Part shown: positions 44,841 through 52,978 of the stretch, piece after piece
How positions within the stretch are numbered: the first letter of the stretch is position 1
Layout of the letters: each line of letters opens with the position of its first letter
NCBI GenBank assembly: GCA_004005435.1
Contig: RZWH01000002.1
Span: forward strand, 62,001-126,000
Direction of reading: 5' to 3'
Source: Rhodobacteraceae bacterium CCMM004
Lineage (GTDB): Bacteria; Pseudomonadota; Alphaproteobacteria; Rhodobacterales; Rhodobacteraceae
DNA length: 64,000 nucleotides
The notes under the pieces: generated by a model
Seen by the model: only the letters and a program-made list of their open reading frames with translations
What the model was told of the DNA's origin: nothing
Database searches by the model: none
Translations under genes and position numbers: made by a program

Positions 44841-45731
44841 CTAGTGTGCGCCTTCGTAGGCTTCTTCGCCCGCGCCCAGCGTATCGCGGTCCAGATACTT
44901 GCCTTCGCTCGCCTCGCCCTCCTTCCACTCCAGATAGGAGCGGTAGAAGAACGCGATGGCCTGGAGGAACACCATCGCGGTGAAGATCACGAGCAGGACC
45001 TTGAAGAGGAAATAGCCGTTAAAGCCGTTGGGGCTGAAACCGATGGTCTCGACGTTCCACTTCACGATCCGCGCCTTGCGCTCCAAAAGCTCCAGCGTGT
45101 CGGAGGCCGACACCTTGGGCGTGATCAGGTGGCGCCACATGAAATACCACGCATACATCCAGGTCAGGATCGCCGCGGGCATCATGAACAGGATCGACCC
45201 CGCCATGTCGATGATCCGCTTGGTGCGGTAGCTGACGGCGGAATAGACCAGGTCGACCCGGACATGCCCGCGCTGCACAAAGGTGTAGGTGCAGCAGAGG
45301 GTCACGATCATGGCGTTGTAGAGCTTGAGCCCCTCGGCCCACCAGCTCAGGTCGAAGGTCAGCGCCGTGCCGAAGCCGAAGCTGAGCTCGGCGGCCGCGA
45401 AGATCCGCTGCGAGAACACGATGATGATCTGTTGCAGGACCATCAGCAGGCCCGCCCAGGCAAAGAAGCGGCCGACGCCGTTGGCGAATCCCTCCAGCAC
45501 CCGGACCGCGCCCCACATGATCTCGTTCCGCCACAGCCCCAGGGCGGTCAGGATCAGAAACGCGGTGAGCACGACGAAGAAGAACTCGACCGACCCGCCG
45601 TAGTAGATAAAGCGCATCAGCGCCGTGCCGTCGGACCAGTCGAGCCAGAGGCTCGGATGGGTCACGGCGTAGAGGAAGTTGTAGACCGCGAGCGCGATGT
45701 TCGTGAAGAACCAGACGATGCCGTCGAGCAT
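44841..45731 (-). CDS. TRAP transporter small permease (DctQ), extended form
   Basis: A 296-residue small TRAP permease with about 6 hydrophobic segments (usual DctQ has four in about 170 residues). It carries GTALTFDLSWWAEGLKLYNA, TYTFVQRGHVRVDLVYSA and a long C-terminal extension (RSYLEWKEGEASEGKYLDRD). It lies between DctP (upstream) and DctM on the same strand: transcription order is DctP, DctQ, DctM. ATG start. Substrate unknown. Confidence 0.88.
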   Translation of the reverse strand: MLDGIVWFFTNIALAVYNFLYAVTHPSLWLDWSDGTALMRFIYYGGSVEFFFVVLTAFLILTALGLWRNEIMWGAVRVLEGFANGVGRFFAWAGLLMVLQQIIIVFSQRIFAAAELSFGFGTALTFDLSWWAEGLKLYNAMIVTLCCTYTFVQRGHVRVDLVYSAVSYRTKRIIDMAGSILFMMPAAILTWMYAWYFMWRHLITPKVSASDTLELLERKARIVKWNVETIGFSPNGFNGYFLFKVLLVIFTAMVFLQAIAFFYRSYLEWKEGEASEGKYLDRDTLGAGEEAYEGAH

Positions 45732-45845
45732 GCCGCCTCCCCCATTCGTGTCCCTGCCGGCGGCGCTACCTGCCGGTCGTCGTTATTGTGGCGCCCCCCG
45801 GCAGTGCTGTCGGAGGGCCCCAGTCTGCAAGCATTTATGCGGCGA

Positions 45846-46931
45846 TCAGCCGAGGACGCGGTCGCGCTGCGCCACGTACGCGCCGGTCGACTGCTGGATC
45901 CAGCCCGAAGACGCCTTCATGGATTCCTCTGCACTCTCCCGGATCTTCACGAAGAGTTCGTCGCCCATGTACTGATCGAGGGTTTCCTTGGCGACCCTCC
46001 CGAAGGCATCCCAGACGCTGTCGGGGAACTCCATGACCTTGACGCCCGAGGCCTGAAGCCGCTGGAGCGCGGCGCCGTTGTTGGACAGGAACTGCGCGTG
46101 GTTCCACTGGTGCGCCTCCAGCGCGGCGGTCTTGAAGATCGCCTGCTGCGCCGGGGTCAACGAGTCGTAGACTTCGCGATTCATGGTTAGGGAGAGCGCC
46201 GCACCCGGCTCATGGAAGCCGGCCGCGTAGTAGATCTTGGTGATCTCCTGGAAGCCGGCCTTCTCGTCGGCCCAGGGGCCGATCCACTCGGTGCCGTCGA
46301 TCGCGCCCGAGGCCAGCGCCTGATACACTTCCGCGCCCGGCAGGTTCTGCACCGACGCGCCAAGCTTTCCGAGCGCTTCGCCGCCCATGCCGGGCATCCG
46401 AAATTTGAGGCCCTGGAAGTCATCGGGCGAGGTGATCTCCTTGGCGAACCATCCGCCGGCCTGGGCGCCGGTGTTGCCCGCGAGGAAGCCCTTGAGCCCG
46501 AAGATCTCGTTCAGTTCGTCGTGCAGCTCCATGCCGCCGTCGAAATAGTACCAGTTCGTGATTTCCTGGGCGGTCATACCGAAGGGCGCAGCGGTGAAAT
46601 ACTGATAGCCAGGGTGCTGACCCGTCCAATAGTAATCGGCGCCGTGATACATGTCGGCCTGGCCGGCGGTGACGGCGTCGAACACCTCGAACGCGCCGAC
46701 GAGCTCGCCCGCGGCCTTGAGATCGACGGTCAACTGGCCGTCGGACATGGCGGTGATGGTGTCGGCGGCGTGCTGGGCTGCGTCGTGCACCCCGGCGAGG
46801 CCGCGGCCCCAGGTGGTGACGAGCGTGAGCGTGCGGTTGCCCTGAGCATAGGCCGGTGCGGCCAGCGCAGTGGTCGCGGCAGCCGCCGAGCCGCCCAGCG
46901 CGGACGTTTTCAGAAACGAACGACGATCCAT
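45846..46931 (-). CDS. TRAP substrate-binding protein (DctP)
   Basis: A 361-residue periplasmic binding protein with a Tat signal (MDRRSFLKTSALGGSAAAAT, cut near ALAAPAYAQ), consistent with secretion of a folded protein. The Arg ligand area is GLKFRMPGMGGEALGKLGAS and the later block is YQALASGAIDGTEWIGPW, which positions the carboxylate in DctP proteins of the mannitol/chloroaromatic TRAP group. ATG preceded by GGGAGGATTACA. The 241-base gap to the divergent sensor kinase should hold promoters and an operator. Confidence 0.93.
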   Translation of the reverse strand: MDRRSFLKTSALGGSAAAATTALAAPAYAQGNRTLTLVTTWGRGLAGVHDAAQHAADTITAMSDGQLTVDLKAAGELVGAFEVFDAVTAGQADMYHGADYYWTGQHPGYQYFTAAPFGMTAQEITNWYYFDGGMELHDELNEIFGLKGFLAGNTGAQAGGWFAKEITSPDDFQGLKFRMPGMGGEALGKLGASVQNLPGAEVYQALASGAIDGTEWIGPWADEKAGFQEITKIYYAAGFHEPGAALSLTMNREVYDSLTPAQQAIFKTAALEAHQWNHAQFLSNNGAALQRLQASGVKVMEFPDSVWDAFGRVAKETLDQYMGDELFVKIRESAEESMKASSGWIQQSTGAYVAQRDRVLG

Positions 46932-47023
46932 TGTAATCCTCCCGAGATATTTGGTGCCCGCGCCGTGGCGCGGGGGGTCGTTACGAGTGGCGCGACCCTA
47001 GCGATGGCGCCGCACGGAATAAA

Positions 47024-47040
47024 TACCCACGACTGCGTAG
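47024..47040. promoter_or_regulatory. candidate operator between dctP and the sensor kinase
   Basis: TACCCACGACTGCGTAG contains the imperfect palindrome ACG-N4-CGT, beside AT-rich DNA (GAATAAATA), in the divergent promoter. LuxR/NarL-type regulators such as the one encoded downstream often bind short palindromes of this sort. Weak evidence only. Confidence 0.25.
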
Positions 47041-47172
47041 ACTGACGGCACCCGTGCCGACTTCTGCGCCGTTCCGGTGGGATGCGAGCGCTCACACCGT
47101 GCTTTGGCGGCGCGCGCGACCCTTGCCTGGGGCGCGGCAACCTGCGAATCATTCCCGCCAGGAGGGATCGCG

Positions 47173-48582
47173 ATGGCGACAGTGCCCCGTCGGCTGTGGC
47201 CGCCCAGTTTCGCGCCGGCGCATTTCGCGCTGGCGGCGCTGCCGCTGTTGCTGGCCGTGGCGGCGATCAGCGCGCTGGTGGTTTGGCAGGCCCGCGAACT
47301 CAGCCGCCGCGAGATCGCCGCGCTGGAGGTCCAGCTCCTCGATGCCAAAAAAGCCGAGTTGCGCAACTATCTGTCCATCGCCCGCACCGCCTTTGGCTCG
47401 GTCTACGGCAACGCCCTGCCCGACGACAAAGAGGCCAAGACCCAGGTGATGCAGACCCTGGCAGCGATGCTCTATGGCCAGGACGGCTATTTCTTCGTGT
47501 TCGACTACGACGGCCGCAACCTGGTCGCGCCCCGCCAGACGCACCTTATCGGTCGCGACTGGAGCGGCCTGACCGACAGCGAGGGCACGGCGATCACCGA
47601 CCGCTTCGTCGCGCTGGCACGGTCGGGGGGCGGCTATCACACCCACCTGTGGTGGAAGCCGACGACCGGCCGCGAGGCGCGGATGGTCACCTATGTCATC
47701 GGTCTCCAGGATTGGCGCTGGGCCGTGGGCACCGGCATCTTCATCGACGACATCCAGGCCACCGTCGCCGCCGCCCGCGCCGACGTCGAGGCGCGCATCG
47801 AACGGGTGTTCCTCTATATCGGCGGGATCGTCCTGGCCGCGCTCCTGATGGTGTCGGTGACGGGCCTGTTCCTGACCCAGCGCGAGCGCAGCCTGGCCGA
47901 CGCCAAGCTCAAGAAGCTCACGCAGCGCATCGTCGACACCCAGGAAGAAGAGCGCGGGCGCGTGGCCCGCGAGCTTCACGACGGGATCAGCCAGATGCTG
48001 GTCGGCGTCCGTTATGCCCTGGATCTGGCGCAGAGGCGGCTCCAGATCGGCGACGGGCGCGCCGCCGACAGCCTGCAAAAGGGGATCGACGGGCTTTCCG
48101 GCGCCATAGGCGAAGTGCGCCGGATCAGCCGCGACCTGAGGCCCGGGATGCTCGACGACCTGGGGCTGGGCCCTGCCCTGCACTCCCTGACCGATACGTT
48201 CAGCAGCCGCACCGGCATCGCCACCGAGCTGGAGACCGTGGTGTTCCGCAACCGTCTGGACAACGAGGCCAAGATTGCGCTCTACCGCATCGCTCAGGAG
48301 GCGCTCACCAATATCGAGCGCCACGCCGGAGCGCGCACCGTGCACGTGCGTCTTTACGGCCATACCAGGGGGGCGACCTTGCGCATCACCGACGACGGAC
48401 AGGGCTTCGACACCGCGGCGCGGGACGCCCGCGGCCTGGGCCTGCGCAACATGCAGGAGCGGGTGGAGCACCTGGACGGCACGCTCCGGGTGCTCAGCAC
48501 CAAGGGCGGCACGGTGATCGAGGCCGAGGTGCCGCTGACCCACCTCCTCCCGCCCGAACAGGACGGGAGGGCCTCGGCATGA
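47173..48582 (+). CDS. sensor histidine kinase with Cache domain
   Basis: A 469-residue membrane kinase of the NarX/DegS type. Two transmembrane segments (about residues 16-40 and 214-236) bracket a periplasmic single Cache domain (AAMLYGQDGYFFVFDYDGRN, WWKPTTGREARMVTYV), which in relatives binds small carboxylates. The cytoplasmic part has a HisKA_3 phosphoacceptor H269 (VARELHDGISQMLVGVRYAL) and a HATPase (YRIAQEALTNIERHAGA, ITDDGQGFD, GLGLRNMQERVEHL). ATG with AGGAGGG upstream. Its stop overlaps the regulator's start (ATGA). The nearby TRAP operon is the likely target. Confidence 0.93.
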   Translation: MATVPRRLWPPSFAPAHFALAALPLLLAVAAISALVVWQARELSRREIAALEVQLLDAKKAELRNYLSIARTAFGSVYGNALPDDKEAKTQVMQTLAAMLYGQDGYFFVFDYDGRNLVAPRQTHLIGRDWSGLTDSEGTAITDRFVALARSGGGYHTHLWWKPTTGREARMVTYVIGLQDWRWAVGTGIFIDDIQATVAAARADVEARIERVFLYIGGIVLAALLMVSVTGLFLTQRERSLADAKLKKLTQRIVDTQEEERGRVARELHDGISQMLVGVRYALDLAQRRLQIGDGRAADSLQKGIDGLSGAIGEVRRISRDLRPGMLDDLGLGPALHSLTDTFSSRTGIATELETVVFRNRLDNEAKIALYRIAQEALTNIERHAGARTVHVRLYGHTRGATLRITDDGQGFDTAARDARGLGLRNMQERVEHLDGTLRVLSTKGGTVIEAEVPLTHLLPPEQDGRASA

Positions 48583-49220
48583 GCAAGCCGGTCCGCGTGC
48601 TGATCGTCGACGATCACCCGATGGTCGCCGAGGGGATCGAGGCGATCCTGGAGACCTACGAGGACATCGCCGTCGTCGGCACCCTCGGCACCGGCGGCGA
48701 GGCGGTGGAGCGGGTGATCGAGCTGGCCCCCGACGTCATCCTCCTTGACCTGAACATGCCCGGGATTTCAGGGCTTTCCGCGACAGAGTTGATCTTGGAG
48801 CGGCGGCCTGGAACACGGGTGCTGATCCTCTCCATGCACGACAGTGCCGAGTACATTTCGACCGCGCTGAGCCACGGCGCCAAGGGCTATGTGCTCAAGG
48901 ACGTGCCGACCGACGAGATCAAGATCGCCATCGACCGGGTGATGGCGGGCGAGGACTATCTCTGCACCGGGGCCAAGGCGGCGCTCAGCCCGCGGATCAC
49001 CGACGGGCGCGAGCCCCTGACCAACCGCGAACAGACGATCCTGCTGGAACTCGCGCAGGGCAAGTCGAACAAGGAGGTGGCGCTGGCGCTCGATATCTCG
49101 GTGCGCACGGTCGAGACCCACCGCAAGAACATCCGCAACAAGCTGGGCATCAGCTCCACCGCCGGTCTGACCCGCTATGCGATGGAGCACGGGGTGTTGC
49201 AGGGCACGGGCCGTCTGTGA
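48579..49220 (+). CDS. LuxR/NarL-type response regulator
   Basis: A 213-residue regulator: receiver domain with D11-D12, phosphoacceptor D57 (VILLDLNMPGISGL) and K107 (GYVLKDVPTDE), and a C-terminal LuxR helix-turn-helix (LTNREQTILLELAQGKSNKE, SVRTVETHRKNIRNKLGI). It starts in the ATGA overlap with the kinase, its cognate partner, and the glucosidase gene starts in its own GTGA stop. The three genes should be cotranscribed and translationally coupled. Confidence 0.95.
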   Translation: MSKPVRVLIVDDHPMVAEGIEAILETYEDIAVVGTLGTGGEAVERVIELAPDVILLDLNMPGISGLSATELILERRPGTRVLILSMHDSAEYISTALSHGAKGYVLKDVPTDEIKIAIDRVMAGEDYLCTGAKAALSPRITDGREPLTNREQTILLELAQGKSNKEVALALDISVRTVETHRKNIRNKLGISSTAGLTRYAMEHGVLQGTGRL

Positions 49221-50869
49221 GCCGCTTCGCCCTGGCGCCCGGCTGGTGGCGGCGCCGGACGGGATACCAGGTCTGGCCGCGCAGCTTCTGCGATTTCGAT
49301 GGCGACGGCATCGGCGATCTGCCGGGGATCGTTTCGAAACTGGACCACCTGGCCGACCTCGGGGTTGGATTCATCTGGCTTTCGCCGGTCTACGACAGCC
49401 CCATGGCCGACATGGGCTATGACATATCCGACTATCGGGCGATCTGGCCGCCATTCGGAACGATGGCCGACATGGATCGCCTGATCGGTGAGGCGGCGGT
49501 CCGCGACATGGGCGTCGTCATGGACCTGGTGGTCAACCACACCTCGGACAGGCACCCGTGGTTCCTGGAGGCGCGCACCGACCGCACGGCGCCCCGCCGG
49601 GACTGGTACGTCTGGCGCGACCCGGCCCCGGACGGCGGCCCGCCTGACGACCGCCAGAGCTATTTCGGCGGTCCCGGCTGGCGGCTGGCGCCCGAGACGG
49701 GGCAGTATTACCTCGCCCTCTTCACCCCTGCGCAACCGGACCTCAACTGGGAGTGCGCCGCGATGCGCGCCGCGGTGTGGGACATGATGCGCTGGTGGCT
49801 CGATCGCGGCGTCGCCGGGTTCCGCATGGATGTCATCGACCACATCGGCAAGGACGTGGACGCCGGCCTGATCGAGAACGGCCCCCGCCTGCACGACCAC
49901 CTGCGCGAGATGCACCGCGAGGTGCTGGCAGGCCGCAACGTCCTGACCGTGGGCGAGGCGTGGAGCGCCGAACCGGCCGACGCCGTGCCCTACACGGGGC
50001 GCGACCGGGGCGAGCTGGACATGCTGTTCCAGTTCCGCCACGTGACCGAAGGCTGGGATCCGGTCCAAGGCAAGTGGCGCCCACGGCCCCACGACCCCGC
50101 CGCCCTGCGCCGCGTGCTCTACTCTTGGCAGAGGGCGACGGCCGAGGACGGCTGGACCGCGCTGTTTCTCGGCAACCACGACCTGCCGCGCATGGTCTCG
50201 CGCTACGGCGATCCGGTCGCGCATCGGGTGCGCTCGGCCAAGGCGTTGACCCTTGCCCTGCACGGGTTGCGCGGCACGCCCTTCGTCTATCAGGGCGACG
50301 AGTTCGGCATGGTGAATGGACGATTCGACCGCATCGAAGAGTTCCGCGATGTCGAGACGCTGACCCACCACCGGTTGGCCATGGAAGCCGGAATGGCCGA
50401 GGCCGAGTTCATTGCCGGCGCCAACACCAACGGCCGCGACACCGGGCGGACCCCGGTGCAGTGGACGGACGGGCCCGGCGCGGGCTTCACCAACGGCACC
50501 CCGTGGATCGGGCTGACCCCCGCCAATGCTCACATCAGCGCCGAAGCGGACGCCGCCGACGCGAACGGCCTGATCGCGTTCCACCGCCGCCTCATCGTCC
50601 TGCGCCGGGACATGGCCATCCTCACCGACGGCCGCTTCGCCGCCCATGCCGAGGATCACACCTCCGTCTGGATCTACGAGCGGCGGCTGGGAGGCGAGCG
50701 CCTGCTGATCGCGGCAAACCTGACTGGCACCGAAGCGCAGCTGGACATGCCGCCCGATGCGACCATCGCGGGCCGCCCGCTCCTCTGGACCGTCGCACCG
50801 CGAGACCGGCTGGAGGGCACCGTGACCCTCGCCCCGTGGGAAGCTGTCGCGATCCACGCGCTGGACTGA
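49217..50869 (+). CDS. GH13 alpha-glucosidase, oligo-1,6-glucosidase type
   Basis: A 550-residue cytoplasmic GH13 enzyme. Catalytic residues: nucleophile D205 in VAGFRMDVIDHIGK, acid/base E247 in LTVGEAWSAEPAD, and D322 in FLGNHDLPRMVSRYG. V206 next to the nucleophile is linked in this subfamily to alpha-1,6 bond preference (isomaltase, trehalose-6-phosphate hydrolase) whereas Thr goes with alpha-1,4. The QPDLNWECAAMRAAVWDMM block and WFLEARTDRTAPRRDWYVWR are usual. The start is GTG in the stop of the response regulator. No sugar transporter adjoins, so coupling to a two-component system is odd. Confidence 0.92.
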   Translation: MSRFALAPGWWRRRTGYQVWPRSFCDFDGDGIGDLPGIVSKLDHLADLGVGFIWLSPVYDSPMADMGYDISDYRAIWPPFGTMADMDRLIGEAAVRDMGVVMDLVVNHTSDRHPWFLEARTDRTAPRRDWYVWRDPAPDGGPPDDRQSYFGGPGWRLAPETGQYYLALFTPAQPDLNWECAAMRAAVWDMMRWWLDRGVAGFRMDVIDHIGKDVDAGLIENGPRLHDHLREMHREVLAGRNVLTVGEAWSAEPADAVPYTGRDRGELDMLFQFRHVTEGWDPVQGKWRPRPHDPAALRRVLYSWQRATAEDGWTALFLGNHDLPRMVSRYGDPVAHRVRSAKALTLALHGLRGTPFVYQGDEFGMVNGRFDRIEEFRDVETLTHHRLAMEAGMAEAEFIAGANTNGRDTGRTPVQWTDGPGAGFTNGTPWIGLTPANAHISAEADAADANGLIAFHRRLIVLRRDMAILTDGRFAAHAEDHTSVWIYERRLGGERLLIAANLTGTEAQLDMPPDATIAGRPLLWTVAPRDRLEGTVTLAPWEAVAIHALD

Positions 50870-50875
50870 CCATCC

Positions 50876-50903
50876 GTTGCGCGCCGGAAGGTTGCCGCGC
50901 AAC
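50876..50903 (+). terminator. hairpin after the glucosidase gene
   Basis: GTTGCGCG (50876-50883) and CGCGCAAC (50896-50903) form a perfect 8-bp stem around 12 bases, seven bases after the stop. No T-tract follows; the ilv promoter is 51 bases further on. Confidence 0.5.
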
Positions 50904-50954
50904 ATCCGCAAAAACGAAAAGGTCCGCTCCGGCCGAAAAACGGCACATCGGCCA

Positions 50955-50983
50955 TTGACGCCCCCGATCCCCCTGCCTAATGT
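50955..50983 (+). promoter_or_regulatory. sigma-70 type promoter of the ilv leader
   Basis: TTGACG (50955-50960), exactly 17 bases, then TAATGT (50978-50983). The start point should fall near 50990, just before the leader-peptide ribosome site AAAGGGAG. This is the best promoter match seen in the window. Confidence 0.75.
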
Positions 50984-51010
50984 CCCGCTCGCGAAAGGGA
51001 GCGAACTGGC

Positions 51011-51058
51011 ATGGACCGGGACCTGGTAATTCGATTGCAAAGGCGCACTGACGGCTGA
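51011..51058 (+). CDS. ilv leader peptide (15 residues)
   Basis: ATG to TGA encoding MDRDLVIRLQRRTDG. The run Leu-Val-Ile-Arg-Leu (codons CTG GTA ATT CGA TTG) contains all three branched-chain amino acids in the middle of a very short frame, just upstream of the acetolactate synthase gene. A ribosome site (AAGGGAG) is about 9 bases upstream. Ribosome stalling at these codons when branched-chain aminoacyl-tRNA is short would free downstream RNA to avoid the terminator at 51086. The peptide has no function of its own. Confidence 0.8.
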   Translation: MDRDLVIRLQRRTDG

Positions 51059-51070
51059 AAGGCCGCTCAG
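51048..51070 (+). promoter_or_regulatory. pause hairpin of the ilv leader
   Basis: CTGACGGC (51048-51055) pairs with GCCG and TCAG (51062-51070, one bulged C) around TGAAAG, overlapping the leader stop codon. In attenuators this early hairpin synchronises ribosome and polymerase. Confidence 0.6.
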
Positions 51071-51085
51071 ACCGGACCCGATGCG

Positions 51086-51112
51086 CCCCCGATTAACCCT
51101 CGGGGGTTTTTT
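51086..51112 (+). terminator. ilv attenuator terminator
   Basis: CCCCCGA (51086-51092), loop TTAACCC, TCGGGGG (51100-51106), then six T (51107-51112), 34 bases before the ilvI ATG. A competing pairing exists: GGCGCA (51042-51047, inside the leader frame) is the complement of TGCGCC (51082-51087), which overlaps the first arm of the terminator. That gives the antiterminator/terminator choice of a classical amino-acid attenuator. Confidence 0.85.
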
Positions 51113-51145
51113 CTTGCCCGAACGCCGGCAGAAGGACACGAGACG

Positions 51146-52903
51146 ATGCAAAAAGCCATGACTGGCGCAAAGATGGTGGTTCAGGCGCTCAAGGATCAGG
51201 GCGTCGAGGTGGTGTTCGGCTATCCCGGCGGGGCCGTCCTACCCATCTACGACGAGATCTTTCAGCAAAACGAGATCCGTCACGTGCTGGTGCGCCACGA
51301 ACAAGGCGCCGTCCACGCCGCAGAAGGGTATGCCCGTGCCACGGGCAAGCCGGGCGTGTGCCTCGTCACCTCCGGCCCCGGCGCGACGAATGCCGTCACC
51401 GGGCTGACCGACGCGCTGATGGATTCGATCCCGATCGTCGTTCTGACCGGCCAGGTCCCGACATTCATGATCGGCAACGACGCCTTTCAGGAGGCCGACA
51501 CCGTCGGCATCACCCGCCCCTGCACCAAGCACAACTGGCTGGTGAAGGAGACCGAGCGCCTGTCGGACGTCATCCATCAGGCGTTCCACGTCGCCACCGC
51601 CGGCCGCCCCGGCCCGGTCCTCGTGGACATCCCCAAGGACGTCCAGTTCGCCAGCGCCGGCTATACGCCGAAGCAGAAGGCGCGCACGACCCACTACCAG
51701 CCCAAGGTGAAGGGCGATCTGGACCGCATCACCGAGTTGGCCGAACTGATGGCCAAGGCCGAGCGCCCGATCCTCTATACCGGCGGCGGTGTCATCAACT
51801 CGGGCCCGGCGGCCAGCCAGCTCTTGCGCGAGCTGGCCGAAGAGACCGGGTTCCCCGTGACCTCGACACTGATGGGCCTCGGCGCCTACCCGGCGAGCGG
51901 GAAGCAGTGGCTGGGGATGCTGGGGATGCACGGCCTCTACGAGGCCAACCTGGCGATGCACGGCTGCGACCTGATGATCAACATCGGCGCCCGCTTCGAC
52001 GACCGGATCACCGGGCGGCTTCAGGACTTCTCGCCGCGGTCCAAGAAGGCGCATATCGACATCGACCCCTCCTCGATCAACAAGGTGATCCACGTCGACA
52101 TCCCCATCGTCGGCGACGTCGCCCACGTGTTGGAAGACCTCCTGCACGTGTGGAAGGCGCAGGGGCGCAAGGTGAATCGGGAGGGTCTGGCCAAGTGGTG
52201 GGCACAGATCGAGGATTGGCGCGCCGTCGACTGCCTCAAGTTCGAGCAGACCGGCCGCACGATCAAACCGCAGCACGCGCTGGCGCGGCTGGAGGCGCTG
52301 ACCCGCGATCACCCCGACCGCTACATCTGCACCGAGGTGGGCCAGCACCAGATGTGGGCGGCGCAGTACATGGGCTTCGACGCGCCGAACCGCTGGATGA
52401 CGTCCGGCGGTCTGGGGACCATGGGCTACGGCTTCCCCGCCTCCATCGGGGTGCAGATGGCGCATCCCGACGCGCTGGTCATCAACGTCGCGGGCGAGGC
52501 GTCGTGGCTGATGAACATGCAGGAGATGGGCACGGCGGTTCAGTACCGCCTGCCGGTCAAGCAGTTCATCCTCAACAACGAACGCCTGGGAATGGTCCGG
52601 CAGTGGCAGGAGCTGCTGCACGGCGAGCGCTACTCGCACTCGTGGTCCGAGGCGCTGCCCGACTTCGTCAAGCTGGCCGAGGCGTTCGGCGCCAAGGGCA
52701 TCCATTGCGCCGATCCCGACACCCTGGACGAGGCGATCATGGAGATGCTGGCCTATGACGGCCCGGTGATCTTCGACTGCCTGGTGGAGAAGCACGAAAA
52801 CTGCTTCCCCATGATCCCGTCGGGCGAGCCGCACAACAAGATGCTTTTGGGCGAGGCCTCCACGCTGGATGCCATCGGCGCGAAAGGGGCGGTGTTGGTC
52901 TGA
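51146..52903 (+). CDS. ilvI: acetolactate synthase, large (catalytic) subunit
   Basis: A 585-residue thiamine diphosphate enzyme joining two pyruvates, or pyruvate and 2-ketobutyrate, the first common step to valine, leucine and isoleucine. The activating Glu is E52 (VRHEQGAVHAAEGYARATG). The usual GDG at the start of the diphosphate/Mg site is A-G-E451-A here (INVAGEASWLMNMQEMG), with NN in FILNNERLGMVRQW kept; this GEA form is common in alphaproteobacterial IlvI. ATG with AAGGA 9 bases upstream, behind the attenuator. The regulatory subunit follows after 75 bases. Confidence 0.97.
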   Translation: MQKAMTGAKMVVQALKDQGVEVVFGYPGGAVLPIYDEIFQQNEIRHVLVRHEQGAVHAAEGYARATGKPGVCLVTSGPGATNAVTGLTDALMDSIPIVVLTGQVPTFMIGNDAFQEADTVGITRPCTKHNWLVKETERLSDVIHQAFHVATAGRPGPVLVDIPKDVQFASAGYTPKQKARTTHYQPKVKGDLDRITELAELMAKAERPILYTGGGVINSGPAASQLLRELAEETGFPVTSTLMGLGAYPASGKQWLGMLGMHGLYEANLAMHGCDLMINIGARFDDRITGRLQDFSPRSKKAHIDIDPSSINKVIHVDIPIVGDVAHVLEDLLHVWKAQGRKVNREGLAKWWAQIEDWRAVDCLKFEQTGRTIKPQHALARLEALTRDHPDRYICTEVGQHQMWAAQYMGFDAPNRWMTSGGLGTMGYGFPASIGVQMAHPDALVINVAGEASWLMNMQEMGTAVQYRLPVKQFILNNERLGMVRQWQELLHGERYSHSWSEALPDFVKLAEAFGAKGIHCADPDTLDEAIMEMLAYDGPVIFDCLVEKHENCFPMIPSGEPHNKMLLGEASTLDAIGAKGAVLV

Positions 52904-52915
52904 GGCGGCCGGCCC

Positions 52916-52970
52916 CCGGGGGACTTTGCGTCCCCCGGACCCCCTGCAGGGTATTTCAACCAAGATGAAG
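52916..52970 (+). repeat. hairpin and copy B of the GTATTT-CCAAG-TGAAG element
   Basis: CCGGGGGAC/GTCCCCCGG (52916-52938, loop TTTGC) is a perfect 9-bp stem, followed by the palindrome CCCTGCAGGG (52942-52951), then GTATTT, three bases, CCAAGATGAAG. It sits between ilvI and ilvH, so it may lower read-through or protect the ilvI message. It matches copy A at 42295-42330. Confidence 0.75.
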
Positions 52971-52978
52971 GGACAGAG

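Noticed and set aside
42168-46190. A 1340-codon plus-strand open frame opposite the TRAP genes
   Set aside because: It is composed of His/Asp/Arg/Gln-rich shadow sequence; the minus strand has clear DctM, DctQ and DctP proteins with ribosome sites and a Tat signal.
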